From: Ettlia oleoabundans
Lineage: Eukaryota; Chlorophyta; Chlorophyceae; Chlamydomonadales
Length of the DNA stretch: 30,405 nt
NCBI GenBank assembly: GCA_019693395.1
Contig: JAAMXP010003618.1
Location: 1 to 30,405, forward strand
Direction: 5' to 3'
Shown: positions 1-11,264 of the stretch, piece by piece
Layout of the letters: each line of letters begins with the position of its first letter
Numbering within the stretch: the first letter of the stretch is position 1
Made by a program: the position numbers and the translations under genes
The notes under the pieces: model-generated
The model's input: the letters and a program-made list of their open reading frames with translations, nothing else
Told to the model about the DNA's origin: nothing
Databases searched by the model: none

Positions 1-602
1 CCACCACCCGCCCACCCACACACCCAGCGCTCTGTGTCATCGGGCCATCAAATACTGGATGCAGCACATTATTTCCACGATTGAGAGTACCCCGGCCAGC
101 CCTGCCACCTTGGGTGCCAAACGCACCGCTGAGCGTGCTGTGCTGTACGTGCTGTGCTGCATTGCCTCTTAGAGCGCACAGTACGACTGCAGGTGCATGC
201 TTGCCTGCGCACCCAAGCCGCGTGAGTGAAGCGCGCTGGCATAAAGGCCAGCCTTGTAACAGCCACATGACCAGAGTGCAGTGTGGAAAGCATGGACCAC
301 AGAGCCTCACAGTGTGATCGCAGGCGACCCCTGGCAGCACTGAAGCATGCATAGAGCGCATTCAAGGCCACACAGCATGGCATAGTATAAGGAGAGAGGA
401 GCCCGGGTCACAGTGCACCACAGCACAGTACGATGCAGTGCGAGAATGTGTGGTGCAGAGACCCCCGCCCCCACAGACACACACACACACACCCACGCAC
501 GCACACAGCACCCCCCTCCACCCACCCACCACCCAACCCCAACCCCAACCCCAACCCACCCACACATACACGCGCCACAACACAGCGCCATTACCCACCC
601 AC
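1..602 (-). other. Intron of the carrier gene, simple-sequence rich
   Basis: After the GTGGGT donor next to exon 7 (597-602) I searched the minus strand to the window edge for the third carrier signature (PxDxxRRR) and the following helices and found none. This stretch is therefore read as the start of an intron longer than 600 bases. Its short reading frames are Cys/Trp/Val-rich translations of CA and CCCAAC repeats and are not credible genes. Confidence 0.6.
477..568. repeat. AC dinucleotide and AACCCC-type simple repeats
   Basis: Eight AC units (477-492) lead into a C-rich stretch with tandem AACCCC units from 535 (three full, one partial) and more ACCC/CACA sequence. The minus strand reads TTGGGG. 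It lies inside the last visible carrier intron. Confidence 0.85.
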
Positions 603-2851
603 CTGCCCCATGGTGCCCGCCACCGCGCCGCATCCCAGCCGCACAGCAATGCTCAAGTCACGCTCATCACGCAAGCCTGTGGCAGGAGGATTGAGGTGCG
701 GGGTGCTTATGCCGGTTTCGCGGGATCATGAGCAGACAAGGATACATAAAGGCGAGCACAGGGCATTGCCACGTCACACTGTGCAAAGGCAACAACCACA
801 AGTACAGCACCAGGCATAACCCCCAATCCCTATAATAACCCCACAAACAGCCCCATAAGGGACACCCACCAGCCCCACACAGTTTGCACCGCCACAAATA
901 CATCTCAAGCTCACACTTTCAAGGGCCAGCCACACACACAAGCACATAACACACGCCCTGCTCACCCCACATCTTTATGATCACATCTTTCAGCGTCTCA
1001 TACACCCCGAAATTCAAGCCAACGTACGGCACCACCCCGATGACTGAAGGCAGCCAGCCGCGCCAGAGCGCTAGCAAGCCCTCCTCCCTGCAACAGAAAG
1101 CGGGTACTTAGGAGGCCAGTGAGCACAGCTACCTCTTCACCTCCACACGCAAACAGAACCAAGCAAGCCCACCCGCATTCTCACGGTCATCACCACCTGC
1201 CATGCACCACCCAGCAAGCCACACGTGCAACAACCCACCCAACAACACACAGCAGCCCTTCAATACCATGCCACCACCCACCCCCACCTGATGATGCATC
1301 CAGTGGCGTGCATGAGGCCGCGGTACTGCTGATTCCCCGTCTCCTGTACCGTGATGCGGCCCCGCACCATATCCAGCGGGTAGGTGGCGCTCATGCCAAT
1401 GATGCCCGCTCCTGCAGTAGCAGTAGAAGGGGACGAGAAGGGAAACAGCACCATTACATGTGTCCAAGGAGGCACCACCCCGTCCCCTTTATGCCAACCG
1501 CTAACCGCTGTTGCTAAGCACAGTATGCATTCCCCCCCGCCACCACCTCAATCCTCACAGCAACATGCCAAGTTGCCCTCCGCTGCCCTGTTCTGCGCCT
1601 TAAGTGATTTACTAATGGATTTGTGAATTTAAGGCCGCATGCAACCCCTCGCTGGGGCTTTTAACCCACCCTGCATACAACCGGAGCGCACCTGCCCCCG
1701 CTGTGAGCCTGAGCAGCGGCGTGAGCTGCCCGTCTCCCCCTTGGTCTATGAGGTGGTGGCTGATCTTGCGGCTCAGCTGCTCGTACGTCAAGAACTTGAT
1801 GGCTGCGGGGAGGAGCAGGGCAGGGTGGTGATGTTGGTGGTGGAGGGCGGTGGTGGGGAAAGTGGGGATTACATTCACGCTCTTGTGAAATGGTGCGGCA
1901 ATTATGAGAAATCTATTAGAGGGGAGGGGAGCCATTGAACCGAATGCATGCCAGCACTCGTCAACACATCCGTGCCCCTGTAACACAAACAGCTGCCACC
2001 CCCTGACTTTTCCTGCCACCCCGCACCCTGGTTTGGGACGATGCGTATGCAGTTGAGGCCGTTGCCCTTGAACATGCCTCGCACTCCATCCGTCCGGAAC
2101 ATGTGGACAGTGCCCTGCAGCAGGTAGCCCAAGAGCAGTTGAAAGATTGATTTTGAGACGGGGACGGAGGGGGGGGGGCGGCGGCGCTGCCGAACTCGCA
2201 TCTCGGCAGGTACAGTCGAGGCATGTTGGCCAGAAGGAACACTTCTTTTCACTCACAAAACTGTTGGCTATCCCCGACCACTCCGTGGCATGCTGCAGTG
2301 CAGGTGACTAGAGGCGGCTGCAGTGGTCGCACAGCGCCTTACCAGCCAAGCCACACATCCAAGCAAGCCAGCCACTTGGTAAAAGAATAGCGACAGTCAG
2401 CAGCCAGCACACAAGCGGTGCACACAAGCCAATGCACCCACCTGCCACACCCCTGTGTACATCTTCTCATTGCCCTGAACCTGCATCAGGATTTTCAATC
2501 GCTCCAGCGGCGCTACAGCCGTGCGGCTCCTGCAGGTGTCACACACAAGAGGGGCCGCCAACCCGGCAAAGGCAGCAGCGTCAGCTGCGGCAGTAGGACG
2601 GCAATGCACCGCTCAAGAAGGGCTGAAAGAAGTCTTCATGCAATAGAGGCCATGTTGTTGGACGCATTCTCAGGGTTGCAAGATGTGGAGTGACGCATGT
2701 TTGCCCTGGATACGACACTTGATAATGGCGCAAGAGTGGCGGCAAGCGGTGGCGGCACTCACACGGCCCCGGCAACTCCGCCAGCACATAGCGACTTGGT
2801 GATTTGTGACCAAGTCAAGTTGCGCTTCTCCTGCTGCTTTTCGGGGGCCAT
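603..2851 (-). CDS. ADNT1: Mitochondrial adenine-nucleotide carrier, ADNT1 type (partial, 3' end off window)
   Basis: Seven exons join in phase on the minus strand: 2763-2851, 2442-2529, 2027-2114, 1692-1802, 1288-1411, 966-1087 and 603-676, giving 232 residues. Visible mitochondrial-carrier (SLC25) features are the first helix ([11 protein letters not shown]), signature 1 ([15 protein letters not shown]), then [31 protein letters not shown], signature 2 ([15 protein letters not shown]) and [20 protein letters not shown]. Exon 7 stops at GAVAGTMGQ, just before the third signature, so the last third of the protein lies left of position 1. Plant ADNT1 carriers exchange AMP, ADP and ATP across the inner mitochondrial membrane, and the order and spacing follow Arabidopsis ADNT1. 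I chose the ATG at 2849-2851 because carrier homology starts close behind it; an in-frame ATG at 3077-3079 would add a 76-residue low-complexity extension. Another SLC25 subtype is possible without the C-terminus. Confidence 0.85.
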
Positions 2852-3617
2852 GCCAGGCACACGATGTTGCTGCAGCCATGGAAACGGGAATGAACTTGCA
2901 ATTTGCGGTCTCCAGGCTGCAGCAGACGGCTCCGCCGCAGGCGGGCGTGCAACCCTGTCAGTCGACGTCGGTGCTGGCGGTCCCTGGTGCCTCACCTCGT
3001 TGGGTCTTTGTTGCTGCGCGAGCTGCACTCGCTGACCGCTGCCGACCTCGCCTTGCTGGGCTGCCTGGGCTGCCTGCATGCGCGATGGGCTGGCTGGCGC
3101 CTGGAACCCGAGATGAAGAGATCTACCGGGGTCTGGCAGGGGTTGAAACAGGGGCCAAAGACGGGTGATGCGGCTGGCTGCCGAGACCGGGCTGGCGAGG
3201 GTCGAGGGAGCAGCTATGTCGGCCCGCCAGCCAGCAGCTGGGTCTCGGAGATTGCCTTAAGCACAGCGGGGTTACAAGCCCTAGTGTTCCTGAACACCGA
3301 GTGGCAGCGCAGCAGTCGCAGCAGGAACACGAGAGTGAAGCGTAGAATCCTCTAAGCGCGCGCTTGTGCCCTCAGATTTTCATGCAGCAAATCTTCGCGC
3401 AAAATGGCATACGCGGGAGCGTGTTACTGTCCCTTGCCCCCACCAGCTGCTGTTAGCCGAAGGAACGCCTTGTTTCTGTGCCACGCGCCGGCGAGAGTCA
3501 CGCATAGCCTCTACATTCTTCACCACGCCGGCTGCAGCCCCACGTGACCCCGCGTGTTGACATCAGGCGGCGCCCTGCTAGCGGGTAGCGGCAGCGGAGC
3601 GGGCATCGTATCCTGCC
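2852..3617. promoter_or_regulatory. Divergent promoter region, carrier / GEN1-like nuclease
   Basis: About 770 bases separate the carrier start codon (minus) from the nuclease start codon (plus), so this segment must hold both 5' UTRs and both promoters. I see no convincing TATA box. Reading frames on both strands here (for example plus 2903-3355) are Arg/Cys-rich and carry no family motif. The in-frame upstream ATG of the carrier at 3077-3079 falls inside. Confidence 0.5.
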
Positions 3618-6600
3618 ATGGGCGTCAACGCCCTGTGGCAGCTGCTGGCTGCGGAGCATGTAGTCGAGCACTACCGCGGCACCTCAACAGAGGGCTTCGC
3701 AAAGATTGTAGAGGCAGCTGACGGCGCAGTAGTGGCGGTGGACCTGTCGCCGTGGATCATGCAGGTCGGTTCCGGTTTCCACGGCGGGTGGGTGCCTCTT
3801 GGGTTTTACTGACGTAAGGCAACAGGCAGGGCAGAATGTTCATCGGTTGTCATTTCCTAAGATGGCGGTACAAGGGCTCACTGCAAGTTGGGGTAACTTT
3901 TGATGCAGCAGTGCGTTTCCGTCTGCTGACTCAGCATTTTGCGGCGGGCAGCGGCGGCGCCGGCAAGGAGACTTGAATTTTTGCTCGGCCGGATTTGGCA
4001 TCATTGGCTGAGCTTCTCATTAGCTTTCTGACACATACTGGCTACAATCAGTCATCCATCAGCCAATGCACGCCCTCCACTTCATCAACTGGTAGTGACT
4101 GCAGGCGGACCAGCAGCAGGCGCTGGCGCCGCACTTCACCCGGGAGGAGCGGTGCATGAAGGTCGCCTTTGAACGGGTGGGCAATGGGTGCCAGTTCGCC
4201 GTCGAGGTTGGCTTGCCAGGAGAACTGCTGCAGAGGCAAGGTTGTTCATTTGTTTATGGTGGGCTGTGGAACATCAGCACACATGCCCAGCATATGTTAC
4301 TGGCTGTCAAGAGAAGCTCAGTTGTCTGTTTTACTTAACAATCTGCCACCTTGCTCCATTCCATTCGCTCCTTGTAGGCCGTGCAATGGCTGCGCCACGG
4401 TTGCCTGCCGGTCATAGTGGTGGAGGGCCTTCCCCCACAGGAGAAGCGTGCCGCCCAGCAGGCGCGCTTTGCCGCACGCAACGGCTACGCGGGCGGCGGC
4501 AGTCAGGCCGGCGCCTCACAGTTCCAGCGGCTGGGGCAGACAGTTGGGGGCCTGCTGGAAGAACTGGTGAGGACCCAGGCTTGGTCGTATGAGCTTCACT
4601 CAGGCGCTTCACCGCCCAGTGGCTGCCCAGAGTCCAGGGGTCAAAGACTGCCTGCTGATGGGTTGCCCACTGGGCCCAGCTAGGTGTCAGCTGCACATCT
4701 GTTGCAGTTTGGTTGGTTGGTTGGTTGGTTGGTTGGTTGGTTGGTTGGTTGGTTGGTTGGTTGGTTGGTTGGTTGGTTGGTTGGTTGGTTGGTTGGTTGG
4801 TTTACATTGTCGTGAGCCGCAACTACACGTTGCTGCATTCTAAATCAACGCACGAGCCAATGCCGGCCTGGTCTTCATCATGGTTCTGGCCGTGGCTGAC
4901 AAAAACTCCCGGGGGCACTGTTGCAGCAGGATGAGCCAATGGTTAGTGTAGGTGCTTGGCTAAGCACCTGTTATTGCCGCCCGCGCCCCTCCGCGCCCAC
5001 ACACACGTTTGCTGTTTGGGATCGCTTTCATCAGGTCGAGAGATCGAATCCTGGTGGGGCTTCCCAGCTTAAAGTTTCCCTCATGCAAGCCATCTGTGTC
5101 GCAAGTTCCGTTGCGGTTAGGCAGATGTAAAACACGCACATGCATACACCCAGGTGCACCACCCGGTTGTGCACCCCCCATCCCCCAGTCCCCAAATATG
5201 TGTGTTTGCTGACCGCTGCAGGGCCTGCCCGTCTTCTATGCCCCAGGAGAGGCGGAGGCAGCCTGCGCCGCCCTGAGCCGTGCCGGCTGCGTGGATGCCT
5301 GCGCCTCTCCAGACGGCGACACGCTGCTGTACGGGGCCGAGAGCCTGTGCCACACATTGAAGCTCTTGGTGGGTGGGTGGCGGGATGGCAGTGGGAGTTG
5401 AAGATTAGCTGGATACATGGGTTGGTGTGTGTGAGGGTGCCGCTTGGCTCTGCTAGTCAGAAGATGTCAGCAGTACAACCTCTCTTAAGTTTTCTGCCTG
5501 GCCATGCCCTTCTACAATGCGCCACCATATGATTAAATCCCAACCCCTCCCGAGCGCTGGTGCAGACCGGTCAGCCACGAGAGTGTGAACTGAAGCGAGT
5601 CAGCATGGCCGCCGTCCGACGCCGGCTGGGGCTGCGGGCAGGCGGTGCCAAGGCGCTGGGAGTCCTGGCCATGCTGTCGGGCTCGGGTGAGGTACTGCGT
5701 TCCTGCTGCCTGCCTGTGGACGTACAGCTGTACCTCCCTGGATCGCAGCAAGAAATGAAAACCCACGTTGTTGTCCGTCTTTGCTGGTCCTTACCTTTGT
5801 CATCTCCGCTCGTGCTTCCTACCCCTTCATAAACGCCCCCCAGATGTGCTCCCGCACCCACCCACCCTGCACCAACCATCCCGTTGGACCCTTGCAGATT
5901 ATGACCTCGAGGGTGCCCAGGGCGTGGGCTCTGCTGGGGGCCTTGCGGTGGCACGGTACCTGCTGCTAGGCGGTCGCAAAGCTGGCGGTGCTGCTGCTGC
6001 TGCTGCGACACAGTCAGAAGGGCAGGAGCAAGTAGTGGAGGAAGATGATGACAAGGTGTTGGAGCGGTTGGCAGAGCTGGTGCAGGTGAGAGGGTGCGGG
6101 ACAGTTTAAGGGGTGTGTATAGTCGTGGCGTGATTGCGGCAGGTTAAGGCAGGGCCTGCTTGCGCTGGCTTGCTGCCCCTTTATGTCCCAGGTTATTCCA
6201 CACCCAGTCCTTGTTTGTCAGTGGTTACCAGTCAATTACCAGTCAATCTACACCCCACCTCCTTTGTCGTAGCGCCCCGCAAGGCAGGACCTGTTGGCCC
6301 TCACCAAGTGCACCGGCTGCTCATCCTGCGGACACGAGGCAAGCTGCCCTACTTGCAGCACATGTGCCTGTGCATCTAGCCGGATGCCTTTGGCTTGGTG
6401 TTGCCAGTGGAGGGATGGCTGCCCCACTTGAGCGCCTGCTACCCCTCTGCTGCCTGTGCAGCTGCTTCCTCAACTGCTTCTGCCTCATTCGCTGGTCTAT
6501 GTTTGCTGCTCTGAGGCAGTCCTGTTGCATGCACTGTATGTGAAGCACCCGAATAATCGTGACCCCCCCCCCCCCCCACACACACACACACACCCGCGCC

Positions 6601-9600
6601 ACCTGCAGGGCGGTCGTGCGGGCAAGATCAAGCGGCACACTAGCAAGAACCCCTGCAGCTGCTGCCCGCCCGCAGAGGTGCGCCGCATGTTTTCCTGCCA
6701 CCCACGTCTTGCTTCTTCCAGCCTGCACAATAAAACCTTGGAATTGCGCTACCAGGCTTATGCCTCACCGTTTGCCCCACATTGCATTTTGCCTTGTTTT
6801 GCGAAGCTTTTGTCGCCAGCGATTGCTTTGCACGTGTAACCCGCGCAGCCCAGTGCTAGGGTGGGCTGACCAACATAAGAAGCGCCAATGCTGTGTTGCC
6901 CGCAGGACGGAGGGTGCCGGGCAGTGTCGTTTGGGCGGTGCCAGTGCGCCTTCCACCGCCTTGAGACAGAGCGCCGGGTGCGAATGCAGCTTGTGTGTTC
7001 GTCCTTGTCACCATTGCCATCAAGGCACATTTCGAATCATACATCAAAAACAACCCAGCAAAAAATTGCAACACGAACCATGTTCAAAGCTTTGGGTAAA
7101 CCACTATTGCATCTCGCTTGCCTGGCTTCTCCCGCTTCACACAGGTTGAGCGCATCCTGGAGCGAGTTCGGCGCAAGCCCTCCTTCCTTGCTGAGGCCCA
7201 AGCAGCCATCGCTGTGTTTGAGCGGCAAGGCGCGGAGGCGGAGGCGGCGGTGGCGCAGCGCTTGCAGGAGTTGGGGTGCGGACCGGGCCAGAAGCTGCGC
7301 TGGTGGGTGGGGTGGTGGGTAGGTGCAAGAATGTTGGGCTGACCAGAGGCAGCAGCTACCTGGGTTGGAGGACGGGCGGGTCAGCCGCCCGTCCTCCAAT
7401 AGATGTAGGTTTGAGTGCCTGCTGGGCAGTAGAGCATGTCTGCCACTGTTGTGCCGCAAGGGTCGGTGTACGTTTGAGAAAAAATTGAGGTGTGACGGCG
7501 CCCCTGGCATCACATCATTATGGCACGCCCCTTAAGCTGGCAGAACAGCCACGGTCAGCACACACAACCCGCAGTCGTGATCATCAATGCCGCCTGCTTC
7601 GTTGATCGCGCCTTCTGTACATGAAGGCTGCACCGCCCCCGCGTGCGAGCGGTGTTTGAGTACATTGATGCCCGGCGAAGGCAACTGCTGTGGGACCTGT
7701 CGGGTGAGCGAGTGCAGAAGGGGTGGATGTGGCTGAGCTTGATGTCGGCACATCGCACACATGTATGGCTGTTGCGGGCCAGTATCAGCAGCCCTATAAG
7801 CCCGCCTCATGCAATGCTTTGGGACCTGTGGGTGCCAGGACATTACGCCCCAGCAGCTTCATAGTGGGCGCTGGCTGGGCCGCCAACCTTCTCCCCACAT
7901 ACTGGGTGGCTGATAGCATGGCTAGCTGCTGGCTGCTGTTATAGGTTTCGGATGTTCATGCCTTTATAGGAAAGCAGGAAAAGAGAGAATAGCCTAATGC
8001 TGACCCGCCCATCTTCTTTCTGCCTTGTTGTGCAGCGGTGCGCGGCAAGGTGCTGCCGGTGCTGCTGGAGTGGGACCTACAGCACCAACCGACGACACAG
8101 GAGGAACGCACAGAGGATAGCGGAAAGGTGGGGGCCTTAACAGCACAGCAAGCAAGTTTATGTGGGGGAGGGACAATGGAGGGCCTTAGGCCTGGGGCCT
8201 GACATTATTCAGCATGCGGTGGGGATAAGCTTGTGCCGGGCTGTTTGCCTGCCTTTGTGCTGTTTTTGTGGTGCATGTATGTTTGTGTTCAATCAGCTGA
8301 ACTGCTTCCCCTCTGCAGGCAGCGGCAGGTGTTGAGTTCCGTGCTGCTGAGGTGCAGAAGGTGCACGGTCAGAAGAGCAAGGCTGAGGAGCAGACAGGTG
8401 ATAGCACCTCCATCCAAAGGCATCCTGTGGTTCCGGCAGTACTGAGGTGGCCTGCGTGCAGTGCTGCCGTGCCATGCCTGATGCACGCCCTGTGCCGATG
8501 CAAGCATTGGTGCAATCAAACTAATGCTCGGGTTGCCACCGGCCATGCTCCATTCATCCAGGGTCTAATAGCAACCGCTGGCCTAAACTTGCATGTAGAC
8601 ACCCTAATTACGACACACCTCCTCTCTCTACGATAATATATAGGGGCTCACTGGCGGTATGTGCTGCGCTGGGAACGGCTGGAGGGGGATTCGGAAGACC
8701 TGGGGCCGCTAGAGGTGAGTGGTTTGCTGCGAGGGTTATGACTGTTTTCTTGTGTTACAGTCTGCCTTTCCGGTAAGGGAACTTGCAAAACAAACTAACA
8801 CTGGGTTGAAAACTTTTACCTGCGCGGTTGGTGCTGATACTTGCTGGTTCTATGTGACTGTATGACTAACTCACGGGGACTTGGGGGGTTATATGTGGAG
8901 GGCAGTGGTCTCATACGTTCTAGGAGCTAGGTTTGTTGTCGATCTTGGCTATGTGCCACCGTTGTTTGCAGGTGCAACCCAAGAAGCCGCGCTCTCGCCC
9001 AACCAGCGCACCAGGAGCAGCAGCAGCACCCGCCAGTCTGGATGCTGGGGAGGGAGCAGAAAGAGGCAGTGATAATGGTGGTGATGGTGCGGAGCTGTTG
9101 AGCCAACCTGTGGGCAGCCATCCCGTGGTCAGTCAGCCTGCTGGGAGTCAACCAGTACCTGTGGGGGAGGTGGAGGTTATGACGGTGAGGTGCCGGCTTA
9201 TGTACCCAGCCATGTGTGCCCCAGCCAGGTGATGCACAGCCTGGAACGGCATTCAGGCAGGCTGCACTCAAACTGCATTAAATATGATCGCTCTCTGCTT
9301 CTGCTGCTGCTGCTGCTGCGACTATATGATAAGGGTGTTGCTGCTAATCAAACTTCTGCTATCTTCCTGGCACAAGGTTGCGTTGAGGCTCGCCAGCAGG
9401 GTCGCTTCAAAATGAAGTTCATTCTTTACAGTGGTCATGTGCCCTTGCCTTTGCCTTCCCTTGCTGCTAAGTACTGCCCCCTCTATATATCCTTCTCGCC
9501 ATCCTGGACTCCAATCATGTGCATGTTCCCCTGCAGGCACGGGAGTTTGACCTGCAGTGGCTCAAGGAGCAAACAGCAGAGCACCGAGCGGCACGCATCA

Positions 9601-11264
9601 GCGCAGTACAACGCTTTCTTCCCAGCTTGGACAGGCAGTACCGACAGCGCCTTGCTGGCGGCGGCAGCGACGCAGCCGGCAGCGGGGGCAAGAAGAAAGC
9701 AGCTGGCGGGGCCCAGCGTGGCAGTGGCGGTAAGAAATCCGCTGCTGGCGGCGGTGTGCGCAAGCCGCGCGCGGGCGGGAGCAAGGCGCCGGCTGACCAG
9801 AAGTTGCTATTGAGCGAGGGGGTGGCGGAGGAAGGGCTGCAGCATCGCGATGGAGACTTGACCCAATACCTAATACAGCGCAAGCCTGGCGGGCAGCCTG
9901 CCATAAGCTCAACGGCGGCGGCGGCGGCAGGAAGAGGCAAGCGGGGGATGGCCGCAGCTGAAGGGTGCAGAAGGCATGGGCTTACTCAAGGCGATGGTGC
10001 TGCTGCTGGACAGCCACTGCAGCAGCAGCAGTACCAGCAGTACCTTCCCGATTCTGCGGAGGATGTGCAGTCACTACTGAGCCGCATCATGGGTGGGGGC
10101 AGCCAGTCAGCAGGTGCATCGCAAGCCTCGGGCGCAGCGGGAGCGGCAGCAGGGCATAAGACCCAGCAGTCCCAGCAGCAGCAGTCCTCCCAGCAGCAGC
10201 AGCAGAGGCGGCACCAGCACCCTCCACCGTTGCAGCATGGCTCTCCTGAGAAGAAGCAGCGCAACAAGAGCCAGCAGCCAAGTGGCCGGCGAGCAGGCAC
10301 CAGCTTTGCTACTGATACTGGCGCTATAGCAGGGGGAGCAGCAGAAACAGAGGGAGCAGCTGGATGTGCCGCACCTCCAAGGTTGGATGGTGCCTCCCCG
10401 GCTCCCTCCCCTGGCGACTTTGAGATCGTGCTCAGCTCTCCTGAATCGCCACGCTTTGTAGCAGCTGCAGCAGCGCGCCATGCGTCCCGCGCTGGGGATG
10501 GAGCAGAGGAGGACACCATGGCAGGCAGGCAGCAGGGCAGGAGCGGCAGCAGGGCCAGAGTGGCATTAGGCGATGCAGTAAATGGCGGGCGGGATGGCGG
10601 ACCACAGGGCAGCAGCAGCCCGCTTCCTCTAAGGGAGCGCATGATGCTGGTGGCCAGGGGCTTCCAGCGGCTTGCTGCTCTGGAGTTGGAGGGGCAGCTA
10701 CCAGGAAGCCAGGCAGGGCAGCTGTCAGGTAGCCAGCCTCCCGCCTTGCAGCAGCAAAGGCAGGAGCAAGAGGAGGATCAGGGGCAGCGGCAGGGACGGG
10801 CACAGTTGCCGTTGCCTCCTGCCCAGCAGCAGCAGCGACAGAAGCAGCAGCCGAGGCGTGGGGCCGGCGCCCAACGCAGGGGAAGCGGTGGCGGCGATCC
10901 CGGTGGTAATGCCGACATCCGCTCCTTCTTGAGCCCTGCAAGTCCAATGCAGCCTTCCACATCTCCTCGGGAGCAGGCAGCCTTAGCAGCAGCAGGGCTT
11001 GCCGCTGGTCACAGAGCAGACGTTGTTGACCTCACGACCCCTCCCCCAGCCAGGCTGGGCGCCCGAAACGCTGCGCCGGTGTTGGAAGCGGCAGAAGGGC
11101 GGCATGGGGGGACATCAAGGCTGGCAGCTGACGGCGGCACAGCAGGCATTGCAACACAGCAGCAGCAAGCGCAACAGCCGCAGCAGAATCAGATGCAGCA
11201 GTTGACAGCTGGCCACGCTCAGGGCAGCCCTGTTGACCTCACTATTGACTCCGACTCAGACTGA
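3618..11264 (+). CDS. GEN1: GEN1/SEND1-like Holliday-junction resolvase, Rad2/XPG family, with long Gln-rich tail
   Basis: Sixteen exons keep phase: 3618-3764, 4105-4176, 4378-4566, 5222-5368, 5566-5686, 5898-6085, 6273-6338, 6609-6677, 6906-6977, 7145-7302, 7627-7703, 8036-8127, 8319-8397, 8644-8714, 8972-9184 and 9537-11264, for 1162 residues. The N-terminal XPG domain starts at Met1, as the family requires for catalysis, with VAVDLSPW (Asp42) and VIVVEGLPP (Glu89, the E seen in GEN1 where FEN1 has D). The XPG-I domain has GEAEA (Glu146, Glu148) and SPDGD (Asp167, Asp169). The helix-hairpin part has [11 protein letters not shown] (Asp226). Next come Cys clusters (301/304/307, 326/328/329, 337/345/347) as in plant GEN proteins, the [12 protein letters not shown] region and a chromodomain-like segment ([11 protein letters not shown]). 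Residues 588-1162, one exon, are disordered, rich in Gln, Ala, Gly and Ser, with SUMO- and PCNA-binding-like motifs. The family cuts four-way junctions and flaps in nuclear DNA repair. All catalytic acids are present; the tail is unusual. Confidence 0.9.
4709..4802. repeat. TTGG tetranucleotide microsatellite
   Basis: Twenty-three perfect TTGG units (4709-4800) plus TT, inside intron 3 of the nuclease gene. On the plus strand it reads as an endless Leu-Val-Gly-Trp peptide, which explains two spurious reading frames. It is long and perfect, so it is probably length-variable between strains. Confidence 0.97.
6339..6344 (+). other. GC donor splice site (GC-AG intron) in the nuclease gene
   Basis: Exon 6273-6338 encodes [11 protein letters not shown] and ends GAG before GCAAGC, close to the known GC-AG donor consensus AG-GCAAGT. 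Joining to the CAG acceptor before 6609 keeps phase 0 and continues into [19 protein letters not shown], as in plant GEN proteins. No GT donor of the right phase lies before the in-frame stop downstream. Confidence 0.7.
6563..6593. repeat. Poly-C plus AC repeat
   Basis: Fifteen C residues (6563-6577) run directly into seven to eight AC units, just upstream of the CAG acceptor of the exon at 6609. This is the polypyrimidine tract of that acceptor and a likely sequencing-error hot spot. Confidence 0.9.

Noticed and set aside
535..558. Interstitial telomere (TTGGGG on the minus strand)
   Set aside because: Only three to four units. Known green-algal telomeres are TTTAGGG or TTTTAGGG, so this is a simple repeat.
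2903..3355. 150-codon plus-strand frame upstream of the nuclease
   Set aside because: Arg/Trp/Cys-rich composition typical of a GC-rich shadow, and it lies in the divergent promoter region overlapping the carrier's 5' leader.
4713..4934. Leu-Val-Gly-Trp repeat protein
   Set aside because: Pure translation of the TTGG microsatellite in an intron.
5008..5075. tRNA-like T-arm sequence (GATCGAATCCTGG)
   Set aside because: The flanking bases do not form a 5-bp T stem, and no anticodon or acceptor stem can be drawn; it lies in an intron of the nuclease gene.
9519..11264. Intronless 581-codon frame as an independent gene
   Set aside because: A CAG acceptor at 9534-9536 joins it in phase to the preceding nuclease exon, and it has no domain of its own; treated as the terminal exon.
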